Source: Moraxella caviae (GTDB lineage Bacteria; Pseudomonadota; Gammaproteobacteria; Pseudomonadales; Moraxellaceae). Taken from it: DNA of 32,030 nt. The DNA lies in NCBI RefSeq assembly GCF_002014985.1, contig NZ_MUXU01000006.1:1-32030 (forward strand). Reading direction: 5' to 3'. A program made the translations under genes and the position numbers. Below the pieces are notes generated by a model that had not been told where the DNA came from, searched no databases, and saw nothing but the letters and a program-made list of their open reading frames with translations. This document shows, in pieces, positions 6,514 to 15,360 of the stretch; positions within the stretch are counted from its first letter, which is position 1; each line of letters starts with the position of its first letter.

Positions 6514-7329
6514 ATGAAAACCCCACAAAGCCTAGCCGAACGCCTTCATATCATCGTTGATGGGACAGACACGCCAGCAGGTCGTCTGTTTGACGTGGTG
6601 CTGCTTGTGGCGATTGTGCTGAGCGTGGCGGTGGTCATGCTAGACAGCGTGCTGTACTTGCGCTTGCAGTATGGGCAGCTGTTTTTTATGGCGGAATGGT
6701 TTTTTACCATTTTATTCACCATTGAATATGCGCTGCGGCTGTTTTCTGCGCCAAATCGCAAACATTATGCGTTCAGTTTTTTTGGCATTGTGGATTTGCT
6801 GGCGATTTTGCCGAGTTATTTGAGTCTATTTTTTGTGGGTGCGCAGTACCTTTTGGTGGTGCGTATCTTGCGGATTTTGCGTATTTTTCGGGTATTCAAG
6901 CTCAAATCCTATATGCAGCAGGCGGGGTTTTTGGCGGCGGCGTTTAAGACCAGCCAGCACAAAATCACCGTATTTTTCCTATCTTTATTATTGCTGGTAA
7001 CCATTTTCGGCTCGGTGCTGTATGTGGTGGAGGGCCCAGAAAATGGCTTTACCAGCATTCCGCTTTCTATTTATTGGGCGGTGGTAACGCTCACCACCGT
7101 AGGTTATGGCGACATCGCCCCCAAAACCCCCATCGGACAAGCCATCGCAAGCATGGTGATGATCACAGGTTATGCCATCATCGCTGTACCGACTGGCATT
7201 TTCACCGCCGAACTCACGCGCACCATGCGCCCACAGCTGCACCCTATTGCTTGCCCAAATTGCGGTAAATTTGGACACGCCGCCAACGCCAAATTTTGCG
7301 ACCGCTGCGGGCATGATTTGCACGTTTAA
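6514..7329 (+). CDS. Voltage-gated-type potassium channel subunit with C-terminal zinc ribbon
   Basis: The 271-residue inner-membrane protein has the six-helix layout of tetrameric K+ channels. Helices S1-S3 cover about residues 25-110. S4 carries evenly spaced arginines (Arg117, 120, 123, 126 in VVRILRILRIFRVFK). The pore loop contains the selectivity filter TTVGYGD (194-200), followed by the S6 helix with IIAVPTGIF. The cytosolic tail ends in a compact CPNC...CDRC motif (Cys247, 250, 262, 265), which looks like a zinc ribbon in place of the RCK or cyclic-nucleotide domain of many bacterial channels. The family is called ion transporter (Kch/KvAP-like). It seems to be a single-gene unit; the next gene starts 387 bp later. 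The role of the metal tail is unknown. Confidence 0.93.
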   Translation: MKTPQSLAERLHIIVDGTDTPAGRLFDVVLLVAIVLSVAVVMLDSVLYLRLQYGQLFFMAEWFFTILFTIEYALRLFSAPNRKHYAFSFFGIVDLLAILPSYLSLFFVGAQYLLVVRILRILRIFRVFKLKSYMQQAGFLAAAFKTSQHKITVFFLSLLLLVTIFGSVLYVVEGPENGFTSIPLSIYWAVVTLTTVGYGDIAPKTPIGQAIASMVMITGYAIIAVPTGIFTAELTRTMRPQLHPIACPNCGKFGHAANAKFCDRCGHDLHV

Positions 7330-7415
7330 GATTTATCCATCATTCTTTGTGTGCTGATTTTTGTTTTTAAATTGTGCTTTGGTGGTTTAAGTGCCTTTAT
7401 CTTTTAAATAATAAG

Positions 7416-7434
7416 ACAAATCATAATCGTTATT
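7416..7434 (+). promoter_or_regulatory. Possible Fur-box-like site
   Basis: By my alignment, 19 bases centred on CATAATCGTTAT match 13 of 19 positions of the classical Fur-box consensus. The site lies about 40 bp upstream of the extended -10 at 7470. AT-rich DNA yields such matches by chance, so this is weak. Confidence 0.25.
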
Positions 7435-7469
7435 ATTCAAAAGTTGGGTTCGTTCTTAAGGTGTAACTG

Positions 7470-7478
7470 TGTTATAAT
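7470..7478 (+). promoter_or_regulatory. Extended -10 promoter (TGTTATAAT)
   Basis: A perfect TATAAT preceded by TGT, with no recognisable -35 at standard spacing. It would give the rhomboid gene a leader of about 230 nt. Confidence 0.5.
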
Positions 7479-7716
7479 CTTGCAATTTCACCATCTTGGC
7501 TTTATTTTGTAGTTTCGTATTGTAAATAAAAGTGCTTTGTCGAAGATTTGAACAGGGATTTGGGCAAGGATCGAAGCTGAAGTTTTGGATTAAATTTGGG
7601 CTGATGAAATTTGGCGAACAAAACTTTGTCAGCTTTTAATTCAGCCACGCCAAAAACCGAAACCAAAAAAATCAAAACCAAAAAACCAAAAGATTGACAC
7701 CAAAAGAGAGAAACAA

Positions 7717-8442
7717 ATGACCATCAGGCAACTTTTTCAGGTTGCGCCCATGACGTTGCTTTTTATCGTGGCGTTCGTGGGATTTGCAGGCTATCAGGCG
7801 ATGGCAGGCGTGAGTTTGGATGCGCCAAGTTCGCAGGATTTGCTGCGTTTTGGGGCGAATTTTTTGCCGTTGTCGCTGGTGAATGAGCCGTGGCGCATTG
7901 TCAGCAGTGCGTTTTTGCACATTGGTGTGTTGCATTTGCTGTTTAATAGCTTTGCCATGTATTATTTTGGGCAAGTGGCGGAGCAGATTGTCGGCGGCGT
8001 GCGTTTTGTGGCGTTGTTTTTGTTGGCGGCGATTGGCGGAAATTTGTTTAATCTGTTCATCACTTGGCAAGATGTGCTGGCTGGCGAGCAAATCGGGCTG
8101 TCGGCTGGTGCGTCTGGCGGCATTATGGGCGTTGGTGCATGGCTTTTGGTGCTGGCATTGGTTAAGGCACGCACGCCTTTTATGCTTAATGCACGCGGGC
8201 TGGCACTGGTGATGATGCTCAATCTTATTATGGGTTTTGCGGTAGATGGCATTGATAATGCAGGGCATATTGGCGGTGCGGCGATGGGTGTGATTTTGGG
8301 CTTGGCGTATGCTGCCGAGCTGCGCACAAAGTCGCAAGGCGGCGCGCTGTCTTGGTTTTGGGTGGCGGCAGCGGTGCTAAGTTTGGGCTTTGTGTGGCTG
8401 TGGTGGGTGCTACAAGGCTGGGTTTTGGGGATTGTGGGGTGA
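7717..8442 (+). CDS. Rhomboid-family intramembrane serine protease
   Basis: The 241-residue polytopic inner-membrane protein has the rhomboid catalytic features. Asn77 is in HLLFNSFAMYYFG, the nucleophile Ser133 is in GASGGIMG, and His184 is in NAGHIGGAAMG, forming the Ser-His dyad with the oxyanion Asn. About six core helices are visible plus a C-terminal hydrophobic segment (WFWVAAAVLSLGFVWLWWVL). It cleaves substrates within the membrane; the substrate is unknown. AGAGAG precedes the ATG. It converges with lpxH, whose 3' end lies 86 bp away; I see no strong terminator in the gap. Confidence 0.94.
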   Translation: MTIRQLFQVAPMTLLFIVAFVGFAGYQAMAGVSLDAPSSQDLLRFGANFLPLSLVNEPWRIVSSAFLHIGVLHLLFNSFAMYYFGQVAEQIVGGVRFVALFLLAAIGGNLFNLFITWQDVLAGEQIGLSAGASGGIMGVGAWLLVLALVKARTPFMLNARGLALVMMLNLIMGFAVDGIDNAGHIGGAAMGVILGLAYAAELRTKSQGGALSWFWVAAAVLSLGFVWLWWVLQGWVLGIVG

Positions 8443-8528
8443 AATGAGATAGGTTTAAAAAGTATGAATTTGGCTATCAGTGTTTAACCTGTCATTCAAA
8501 AACCCAAAACCACACAAAAACCCACAAC

Positions 8529-9428
8529 CTAACCCCATACAAATTCATACAAGCGCATTTCATCGCTTAGCACGCCAATCACCGCACAAACCTTATCGCC
8601 ATCAGTACGCCAATCGCCCAAAACCAGTCGTTTTTTGTTTGGCAAGTCTTGTAAAACGTGGCTTTGTGGGCGGTGAGTATGCCCATGAATCAGCACATCA
8701 CACCCATCAAGCGCGGCACGCACAGCCGCAGCGTTCACATCCATAATGGCATGGGATTTTTGGCGTTTGTCTTGGGCGGATTGCGCCTTGATGTTAGCAG
8801 CAAGTTTACGCCGATAAGACAGCGGCGTGTGCAGTAAAAGCCATGAAATCACAGGATTGCGAATGATTTTACGGTAGCGTTGATAACGTGCGTCATCGGT
8901 GCATAGTTTATCGCCATGCTCCAGCCGAAAACGAATGGTTTTGGTGATTAGCTGTTGGCGTGAATGCTTTTGGTGCGAATGTTGCGTCAAATCATAACTT
9001 TCATCAAAACCGCTTTCGCTAAATTCTGCATCAAAATTTTCAGTAAAACAGTACGGCTCGTCAATCAACGCACCGCCAAAAATATCGCACAGTGTTTGGC
9101 GCAGGGCAAAGTCTCGATTGCCGTGCATGATGAAAATTTGCACGTCTTTTTTGTGCAAATTATCCAGCGCACCCAGCGCAGGGGTCAGCCAGTGCGCACG
9201 TTTTTCGTCAGCGTTTAGGTGCAGATAATCGTCATCGCCAATCCAGCCGTCCAGCCAGTCGCCAGCGATAAAAAACCGCTCTAAATTCGGCAATTTTTCA
9301 AGGTCTTTTATCAGTGCCAAAAACGCCGCCATCAAGCGTGGCGTGCGTTCTGACAAATGCAAATCTGCAACAAAAACCGCACGAATTTCATGCGGTTTTG
9401 TGGTGCAAATGTGCGAAAAATTCAGCAT
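8529..9428 (-). CDS. lpxH: UDP-2,3-diacylglucosamine diphosphatase (lipid A synthesis)
   Basis: LpxH removes UMP from UDP-2,3-diacylglucosamine to give lipid X, at the inner face of the inner membrane. Calcineurin-type metal motifs are all present: ADLHL (Asp22, His24), GDWLDGWIG (Asp57), HGNRD (about 102-106), EHGDKL (His171) and HGHTHRP. RNPVISWLLLHTPLSYRRKLA matches the lipid-binding cap. At 299 residues it is about 55 longer than the Escherichia coli enzyme. The extra length comes from roughly 18 N-terminal residues and a hydrophilic insert near residues 129-165 rich in Asp, Glu, Ser and His. The ATG directly abuts the ppiB stop (TAAATG), so translation is probably coupled. Confidence 0.93.
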   Translation of the reverse strand: MLNFSHICTTKPHEIRAVFVADLHLSERTPRLMAAFLALIKDLEKLPNLERFFIAGDWLDGWIGDDDYLHLNADEKRAHWLTPALGALDNLHKKDVQIFIMHGNRDFALRQTLCDIFGGALIDEPYCFTENFDAEFSESGFDESYDLTQHSHQKHSRQQLITKTIRFRLEHGDKLCTDDARYQRYRKIIRNPVISWLLLHTPLSYRRKLAANIKAQSAQDKRQKSHAIMDVNAAAVRAALDGCDVLIHGHTHRPQSHVLQDLPNKKRLVLGDWRTDGDKVCAVIGVLSDEMRLYEFVWG

Positions 9429-9938
9429 TTATTTGCTCACAACTTTTGCTGAATTGATGACGATTGGCTCGCGTGGTACGTCTGCATGATAGCCGAAGCG
9501 ACCTGTCGGCACGCCTTTGATTTGGTTTACCACGTCCATGCCATCAATCACACGGCCAAACACCGCATAGCCCCAGCCTTGTACGGTTGGGCTTGAGTAG
9601 TTTAGAAAATCGTTGTCTTTGACGTTGATGAAAAATTGTGCGGTGGCTGAGTGTGGGTCTTGGGTGCGTGCCATGGCGATTGTGCCAACGTCATTTTTTA
9701 GACCGTTGTCGGCTTCGTTTTTGATTGGCGTGCCAGTGCGCTTTTCGTTCATTTGTGCGTCCATGCCGCCGCCTTGAATCATAAAGCCGTCAATCACACG
9801 GTGAAAAATCAAGCCGTCATAATGACCAGATTCTACATAGTCTAGGAAGTTGGCAACGGTGGCAGGCGCTTTTTCGGCATTTAGCTCAAGCACGATGTCG
9901 CCCATAGAAGTTTCAAGTTGTACGATTGGCATATCCAT
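9429..9938 (-). CDS. ppiB: Peptidyl-prolyl cis-trans isomerase, cyclophilin type
   Basis: This 169-residue single-domain cyclophilin catalyses proline isomerisation during protein folding. The active-site Arg lies in [13 protein letters not shown], and [12 protein letters not shown] and [15 protein letters not shown] follow as in PpiB. There is no signal peptide, so it should be cytosolic. I keep the first ATG of MDMPIV because AAGGA lies a few bases upstream. It is first in a two-gene unit with lpxH, driven by the extended -10 promoter at about 10.03 kb. Confidence 0.95.
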   Translation of the reverse strand: MDMPIVQLETSMGDIVLELNAEKAPATVANFLDYVESGHYDGLIFHRVIDGFMIQGGGMDAQMNEKRTGTPIKNEADNGLKNDVGTIAMARTQDPHSATAQFFINVKDNDFLNYSSPTVQGWGYAVFGRVIDGMDVVNQIKGVPTGRFGYHADVPREPIVINSAKVVSK

Positions 9939-9980
9939 AAGGATTCCTTAAAAATAATTGAGAAAATTAAACGTTTGTGC

Positions 9981-10011
9981 GCTGATGAGTGTTTTAAAAT
10001 AAATCATCAGC
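9981..10011 (-). promoter_or_regulatory. Hairpin in the ppiB 5' leader
   Basis: An 8-bp perfect stem (GCTGATGA / TCATCAGC) with a 15-nt loop lies between the ppiB promoter and its start. No T tract follows, so it is not a simple terminator. It may affect mRNA stability. Confidence 0.4.
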
Positions 10012-10023
10012 CAACCAGCGGCT

Positions 10024-10032
10024 ATTATAACA
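10024..10032 (-). promoter_or_regulatory. Extended -10 promoter for ppiB-lpxH
   Basis: On the minus strand the sequence reads TGTTATAAT, a perfect -10 with TG extension. A TTGGCA lies 19 bp further upstream, slightly too far for a good -35. The leader would be about 80 nt. Confidence 0.55.
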
Positions 10033-10154
10033 CAAACCACACGCCATCTGCCAAACCTTGCAAGCGCAAATTTGTATGGCTTTTGCGTGTAAATGGCGCA
10101 GTCTATAAAAGAATGGCAACACTCATTAAAATCCCATCACAAAACGGCAAAATA

Positions 10155-10163
10155 TGCTAGAAT
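10155..10163 (+). promoter_or_regulatory. Extended -10 promoter candidate for glnS
   Basis: TGCTAGAAT is a TG-extended -10 on the plus strand, 157 bp upstream of the glnS ATG. No clear -35 is present. The rest of the divergent ppiB/glnS spacer (9939-10320, 382 bp) is AT-rich, with no gene I can support. Confidence 0.45.
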
Positions 10164-10320
10164 AGGAATATTTTTAATTCAATCGCAAGCCTGCTTTATG
10201 GCTGTATGATTTTAAAAATAAAATTATGCAACGATAAAGATTATTGAGTTTGGCGAAGATTGATAAAGTTTTAAGTTTACATTGAAATTGACATCAACCT
10301 TTGGATAAAAAAGACACACC

Positions 10321-12108
10321 ATGACAAGCAATACCACCACTTCTGGCGACATCGCTCCAGAAAAAAACGATTTTATTCGCAGCATCATTCGTGAAGATTT
10401 GGCAAGTGGCAAGCACGCCAAGCTGGTAACACGCTTTCCACCAGAGCCAAACGGCTATTTGCACATCGGACACGTCAAATCCATTTGCCTAAATTTTGGC
10501 GTGGCGCAAGAATTTGGCGGCGTGTGTAATTTGCGTTTTGACGACACCAACCCAACTGCCGAAAAACAAGACTTTGTAGACAGCATCAAATCAGACGTAG
10601 AATGGCTTGGCTTTCATTGGGACGGCGAAGTGCGCTATGCGTCTGGCTATTTTGAGCAATTACACGCATGGGCGGTGCAGCTGATTGAGCAGGGCGATGC
10701 TTATGTGGATTTGCAAACGCTTGAGCAAATTCGTGAAAATCGTGGCGGCTTTGGCAAGGCGGGCGTCAATTCACCATGGCGTGAAGCAAGCGTGGCAGAC
10801 AACCTTGAGCGCTTTTCCGACATGAAAGCGGGCAAATACGCTGATGGTGAAGCGGTGCTGCGTGCCAAAATTGACATGACGCACCCAAATATGAATATGC
10901 GCGACCCTATTATTTATCGTGTCATGCACGCACATCACCACCAGACGGGCGATGAATGGTGCATTTATCCGATGTACGATTTTGCGCATCCATTGTCAGA
11001 CGCTTTTGAAGGCATTACACATTCTTTGTGTACGCTTGAGTTTGAAGACCACCGTCCGTTTTATGATTGGGTGGTGGAGAAAGTCGGCTTTGCCAATCCG
11101 CCGCACCAGTACGAATTTAGCCGCCTAAACCTTGACCATACACTAACGTCTAAGCGTAAACTAAAACGCTTGGTAGAAATGGGTGTGGTGTCTGGCTGGG
11201 ACGACCCACGAATGCCAACGGTGGCAGGTATGCGCCGCCGTGGTTATACCGCTGAAGGCTTGCGTGATTTTTGTGAGCGCATTGGTATCACCAAGGCAGA
11301 TGGCGTGGTGGATTTTCGTCAGCTGGAATTTAGTGTGCGTGCGTCTTTGGAAAATACCGCAGCGCGTGCGATGGCGGTGCTGCGCCCTTTAAAAGTAACC
11401 ATCAGCAACTTTGAAGAAGCGGTGGCAAAGGCAGATACGCTTAAAAAAGACACAGTGAAAGCCGAGCTTGATGGTGATGTTTTGTGGCTAAGCCAGCCTA
11501 AGCACCCAAGTTTGGATTTGGGCGAGCGCCGCATTCCGTTCACCAAGACCATTTATATTGACGAAAGTGATTTTGAAGTCAATCCGCCAGCAGGTTATAA
11601 GCGTCTATCGCCTGAAAATAACGAAATCCGCCTGCGTAACAGCTATGTGCTAAAAGTGGACGAGTGCAAGACGGACGAAACGGGCAAAGTGATTGAGCTG
11701 ATTGCCAGCATTGATGAGAAGACTTTGGGCAATAACCCAGAAGGGCGCAAGGTCAAAGGCGTGATTCATTGGGTGTCGGCATCGCATGGCGTAGATGCGA
11801 TTGTGCGTTTGTATCAGCATTTGCTGCTAGAAGACGATGAGATTGACCACAATGCCGAACTGCACGAAAAAGACCGCCTTGATGCGGACACGGACGCAGA
11901 TACTTTGTGGATTAAGCAGCACCTAAATCCAAACTCACTCACCACTTATCATGCGGTGGTTGAGCCGTCTTTGCGTGAAGCGGCGGCAGGCGAGCGTTTC
12001 CAATTTGAGCGCGAAAGCTATTTTGTGGCGGACGCACTGGAGCATAACAGCGAGCTGCCTGTATTCAACCAAATCGTCAGCCTAAAAGACAGCTTTAAGC
12101 CTGAATGA
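10321..12108 (+). CDS. glnS: Glutaminyl-tRNA synthetase
   Basis: GlnRS charges tRNA-Gln with glutamine in the cytosol. The 595-residue protein has the class I signature RFPPEPNGYLHIGH (HIGH at 48-51), the GlnRS/GluRS-type RFDDTNP, and the KMSKS-equivalent TSKRK near residue 276. The C-terminal beta-barrel anticodon domain follows (LGERRIPFTKTIYIDESDF, KGVIHWVSASHGV). Length is slightly above the roughly 555 residues of the Escherichia coli enzyme, partly from an acidic segment near residues 505-530. The first ATG is used; the ribosome site is weak. It appears to be a single-gene unit. Confidence 0.97.
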   Translation: MTSNTTTSGDIAPEKNDFIRSIIREDLASGKHAKLVTRFPPEPNGYLHIGHVKSICLNFGVAQEFGGVCNLRFDDTNPTAEKQDFVDSIKSDVEWLGFHWDGEVRYASGYFEQLHAWAVQLIEQGDAYVDLQTLEQIRENRGGFGKAGVNSPWREASVADNLERFSDMKAGKYADGEAVLRAKIDMTHPNMNMRDPIIYRVMHAHHHQTGDEWCIYPMYDFAHPLSDAFEGITHSLCTLEFEDHRPFYDWVVEKVGFANPPHQYEFSRLNLDHTLTSKRKLKRLVEMGVVSGWDDPRMPTVAGMRRRGYTAEGLRDFCERIGITKADGVVDFRQLEFSVRASLENTAARAMAVLRPLKVTISNFEEAVAKADTLKKDTVKAELDGDVLWLSQPKHPSLDLGERRIPFTKTIYIDESDFEVNPPAGYKRLSPENNEIRLRNSYVLKVDECKTDETGKVIELIASIDEKTLGNNPEGRKVKGVIHWVSASHGVDAIVRLYQHLLLEDDEIDHNAELHEKDRLDADTDADTLWIKQHLNPNSLTTYHAVVEPSLREAAAGERFQFERESYFVADALEHNSELPVFNQIVSLKDSFKPE

Positions 12109-12159
12109 TTTAAGCGTGAGCGATTTTAAAGTTGAATAATTGGGCAATAATAACGGCAA

Positions 12160-12193
12160 GCGTTGGCAAGCTAAAAATCTAAGCTGCCAACGC
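12160..12193 (+). terminator. Stem-loop downstream of glnS without a T tract
   Basis: GCGTTGGCAAGCT pairs with AGCTGCCAACGC apart from one bulged A, with a 9-nt loop. No run of T follows immediately. It could protect the glnS 3' end or assist termination. The rest of the 201-bp spacer is AT-rich, and I see no clear promoter box. Confidence 0.45.
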
Positions 12194-12309
12194 CCATGCC
12201 AAGCATTTGACCGCTTTTTGCTTAATTATGATTTTATTATAACTATTTGAATTTTAATTATTTTTATTGAAATTACACCTTTTTAAACCAAAGTAAATTT
12301 GAGAGCATT

Positions 12310-13242
12310 ATGAACATTTTACTTGCCAATCCACGCGGATTTTGTGCAGGCGTGGACAGAGCAATCGCCATCGTCAATGAAGCCTTGCGCCGCTTTAGCC
12401 CACCGATTTATGTGCGTCATGAAGTGGTGCATAATAAATTTGTCGTGGAAGATTTGGCAAGTCGTGGGGCGATTTTTGTAGAAGAATTGGACGAAGTGCC
12501 AGACGGTGCGATTGTGATTTTTTCAGCGCATGGCGTGAGTAAGGCGGTGGAAGATGAAGCGGCACGCCGTGATTTGACGGTGTTTGACGCCACTTGCCCG
12601 CTGGTAACGAAAGTGCATATTGAAGTGGGGAAATTTGCCAAAGACGGCATGGACGCCATTTTAATCGGACACGCTGGACACCCAGAAGTGGAAGGTACGA
12701 TGGGGCGTTTTGATAGCCAATTTGGCGGCCGCATTCATCTGGTGGAAGATGTGTCAGACGTGGAAAAACTTGAGTTTGACGAAGATAAAGAGCTTGCCTT
12801 TGTAACGCAAACCACGCTGTCTATGGACGACACGGCAACGGTGATTGACGCACTGAAAAATAAATTTCCGCAGATCAATGCGCCGCGCAAAGACGACATT
12901 TGCTACGCCACCCAAAACCGCCAAGACGCGGTCAAATCATTGGCAAAAGAATGCCAAGTGGTGCTGGTGGTGGGCAGTCCAAATTCGTCCAACTCCAATC
13001 GCTTGCGTGAGCTTGCTGAGCGTTTGGGGGCGAAGGCGCATTTGATTGATAACGCTGGGCAAATGCAAAAATCGTGGTTTGATGGCGTGGAAACGGTGGG
13101 CGTGACGGCTGGAGCGTCTGCGCCTGAAGTGCTGATTCAAGAAGTGCTGGACACCTTGCAATCTTGGGGTGCAAATAAACCAAAAGAGCTGACTGGCATT
13201 GAAGAAAACGTAACTTTTAGCTTGCCAAAATCTTTGCGCTAA
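12310..13242 (+). CDS. ispH: 4-hydroxy-3-methylbut-2-enyl diphosphate reductase
   Basis: IspH (LytB) is the last enzyme of the MEP isoprenoid pathway, reducing HMBPP to IPP and DMAPP with a 4Fe-4S cluster. The three cluster cysteines are at expected places: Cys12 ([11 protein letters not shown]), Cys96 (DATCPLV) and Cys198 (DICYATQNR). Active-site [10 protein letters not shown] and [14 protein letters not shown] are also present. The 310-residue length is standard. GAGAG precedes the ATG. The other MEP gene here, ispD, lies 7 kb downstream and is not in the same operon. Confidence 0.97.
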   Translation: MNILLANPRGFCAGVDRAIAIVNEALRRFSPPIYVRHEVVHNKFVVEDLASRGAIFVEELDEVPDGAIVIFSAHGVSKAVEDEAARRDLTVFDATCPLVTKVHIEVGKFAKDGMDAILIGHAGHPEVEGTMGRFDSQFGGRIHLVEDVSDVEKLEFDEDKELAFVTQTTLSMDDTATVIDALKNKFPQINAPRKDDICYATQNRQDAVKSLAKECQVVLVVGSPNSSNSNRLRELAERLGAKAHLIDNAGQMQKSWFDGVETVGVTAGASAPEVLIQEVLDTLQSWGANKPKELTGIEENVTFSLPKSLR

Positions 13243-13282
13243 TCTTTACGTTAAAGGTGTGATAAGCAAATTGGTGCGTGGC

Positions 13283-13324
13283 GTGATTTGAACAATGTGA
13301 TTTGAGCGGTGTGATTAAAAAGTT
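13283..13324 (+). repeat. Tandem array, 3 x 14 bp, upstream of recJ
   Basis: Units GTGATTTGAACAAT, GTGATTTGAGCGGT and GTGATTAAAAAGTT lie in tandem, 40 bp after the ispH stop. The first two share a core with the array downstream of recJ (GTGATTTTGACCGT). The remaining ispH-recJ spacer (to 13528) is AT-rich, with no promoter I can name. Confidence 0.75.
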
Positions 13325-13528
13325 ACGCAGCGTGCCAATGCGTGGATTGTGAGATTTATAAAATGAATTTGGGGCAAAAGTTTAAAGCATGAGTTAAAAG
13401 CAAGGATTTAAATGTTATTGTTGAATTGGCAAGCGTTAAAATTGATAAACGAATACAATTTAAAACGCAAATTAACAATACCATTTAAATTCAAAATTAA
13501 CAAAAACTAAAATTATTAAGTGTGAATT

Positions 13529-15292
13529 ATGACAAAACTGACTTTAACGCCCCGCTATGCTGGCGATGTGCCAGAAGCGTGGGCGCAAGAGCTTGGTTCG
13601 CAGACTTTGGCGCGAATCATGCTGGCGCGCGGCGTGACGGATAGCGATGGGCTGGATACGTCCGTGATGAAATTGCTGCCCGCTGGCGGATTGATGGGGC
13701 TTGAAGCGGCGGCAAAGCTCATTGACGAAGCGATTGATAAAAATAAGCGCATGGTGGTGGTGGGAGATTTTGATTGCGATGGCGCAACGTCTACCGCCTT
13801 GATGGTGCGCTGCCTGCGTGAGATGGGTGCAAGCGTGGATTTTATCGTGCCAGACCGCTTTAAGTTTGGCTATGGCTTGACCCCAGAAATCGTCATGCAC
13901 AGTGCTGAGACGCTCAATCCTGAACTGATTATCACGGTGGATAATGGCATCTCTAGCCATGAAGGCGTGGCGAAGGCGCATGAGCTTGGCATTGAAGTCA
14001 TCATCACCGACCACCATCTGACCACCAAGCCATCACCCAGCGCGGCGGCGGTGGTGAACCCAAATCAGCAAGGCTGCGAGTTTCGCTCTAAGTCTTTGGT
14101 GGGCGTGGGCGTGGCGTTTTATGTGATGGGGCGAGTGGCAAAATTGCGCCGAGAAGCGGGTAAAACCACGACCAGCGTTGCTAAATATTTGGATTTGGTG
14201 GCGCTTGGGACGATTGCCGATGTGGGCGTGCTGGATCAAAATAACCGCATTTTAGTCACGCATGGCTTGGCAAATATCCGTGCAGGGCGTGCTTGTCGTG
14301 GGCTGCTGGCGATTTTAGAGCAGGCAGGGCGCGATTTTGAGAAGATTGGCAGCGATGATTTTGGCTTTGCCATTGCGCCACGCATCAACGCAGCAGGGCG
14401 CATGGATAATATGCGCACAGGCGTGGAGTGCTTGCTGGCGGACGATTGGAGTACGGCGCACACGCTGGCGCTGGAGCTTGGGCGGCTGAATCAATCACGC
14501 CGCAGCGTTGAGCAGCAAATGCGAGATGAAGCCAATGGTATTATTGAAGAGCTGCATTTGTCTGATGGCGAGCGCGCCAAAGCCTTGCCAAAAGCCATCG
14601 TGCTGTACCAAGACGGCTGGCACCAAGGTGTGATTGGTATTGTCGCAGGACGCATTAAAGAGCGTCTGTATCGTCCTTGCATTGTCTTTGCGCCAGCGGA
14701 CATTGATAAAGTGGGCGATGATGATTTAATCAAAGGCTCAGCACGCTCCATCGCAGGCGTGCATATTCGTGATGCGATTGAAGCGGTGGCGATTGCCAAT
14801 CCTGATTTGATTACGCATTTTGGCGGTCATGCGATGGCGGCTGGCTTGACGATTCAAAAACGCCATTTTGAGCGCTTTGTGCAAGCCTTTAATCAAGTGA
14901 TGGACGATTTTAGCGAGTCGGTTTTTAGTGAAGAGCAGTTCACTGATGGTGCGTTATCGCCAGACGAATTTAGCCTTGCGTTTGCTGCGCACCTAAAAGA
15001 TTTGAGCGTGTGGGGCAATGGTTTTGCGCCGCCAAGTTTTGATGGTGTGTTTGAAGTGCTAAATTTTCGTGTGATGAAAGACAAGCATTTAAAACTGACC
15101 TTGCGTGCTGATGGCGTGCTGTATCCGATTGATGCGATTTGGTTTAATTATCAGCCCAAGCAGTGGGATTATCAAGCCAGCCGCGTGCATATTTTGTACA
15201 CTTTGGAAGTCAATGAATGGCAATCCACTCAAAGCGTGCAGCTGGTGGTGAAGGATTTATCCGTGGTGGACATTGCGCCTTTGGTGGCGTGA
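13529..15292 (+). CDS. recJ: Single-stranded-DNA-specific exonuclease RecJ
   Basis: RecJ is a cytosolic 5'-3' single-strand exonuclease used in mismatch repair, base excision repair and RecF-pathway recombination. The 587-residue product has the DHH phosphoesterase motifs VVVGDFDCDGATS (about 75-88), TVDNGISS and ITDHHLTT (about 158-165). The DHHA1 part contains HFGGHAMAAGLTI, and an OB-fold C-terminal domain follows. The length matches the family. The ribosome site is weak (AAGTG). It stands alone, and both flanking spacers contain 14-bp tandem arrays. Confidence 0.96.
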   Translation: MTKLTLTPRYAGDVPEAWAQELGSQTLARIMLARGVTDSDGLDTSVMKLLPAGGLMGLEAAAKLIDEAIDKNKRMVVVGDFDCDGATSTALMVRCLREMGASVDFIVPDRFKFGYGLTPEIVMHSAETLNPELIITVDNGISSHEGVAKAHELGIEVIITDHHLTTKPSPSAAAVVNPNQQGCEFRSKSLVGVGVAFYVMGRVAKLRREAGKTTTSVAKYLDLVALGTIADVGVLDQNNRILVTHGLANIRAGRACRGLLAILEQAGRDFEKIGSDDFGFAIAPRINAAGRMDNMRTGVECLLADDWSTAHTLALELGRLNQSRRSVEQQMRDEANGIIEELHLSDGERAKALPKAIVLYQDGWHQGVIGIVAGRIKERLYRPCIVFAPADIDKVGDDDLIKGSARSIAGVHIRDAIEAVAIANPDLITHFGGHAMAAGLTIQKRHFERFVQAFNQVMDDFSESVFSEEQFTDGALSPDEFSLAFAAHLKDLSVWGNGFAPPSFDGVFEVLNFRVMKDKHLKLTLRADGVLYPIDAIWFNYQPKQWDYQASRVHILYTLEVNEWQSTQSVQLVVKDLSVVDIAPLVA

Positions 15293-15304
15293 TGGTTGGC
15301 TTGC

Positions 15305-15360
15305 GTAAATTTGACCGTGTGATTTTGACCGTGTGATTTTGACTGTGTGATTTTGGCAAG
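15305..15360 (+). repeat. Tandem array, 4 x 14 bp, downstream of recJ
   Basis: Units GTAAATTTGACCGT, GTGATTTTGACCGT, GTGATTTTGACTGT and GTGATTTTGGCAAG are contiguous, starting 12 bp after the recJ stop. A further degenerate unit (TAATTTTGTTTGAG) may follow at 15361. Confidence 0.85.

Larger units (their letters stand above)
7330..7716. other. Spacer upstream of the rhomboid gene
   Basis: This 387-bp spacer has no supported gene. It holds a Fur-box-like stretch and an extended -10 promoter, listed separately. Past the promoter lies a leader of about 230 nt whose last 60 nt are rich in degenerate ACCAAAAA words. No clear terminator of the channel gene is visible. Confidence 0.5.

Noticed and set aside
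7672..8337. 221-codon minus-strand frame over the rhomboid gene
   Set aside because: Shadow of a membrane-protein gene; the plus strand carries the complete rhomboid catalytic motifs.
9918..10160. 80-codon plus-strand frame in the ppiB/glnS spacer
   Set aside because: It crosses the ppiB start, promoter and leader hairpin, and lacks any recognisable protein character.
10283..10309. TTGAAA...GATAAA promoter next to glnS
   Set aside because: The transcription start would fall about 6 nt before the ATG, leaving no room for a ribosome site; the extended -10 at 10155 is preferred.
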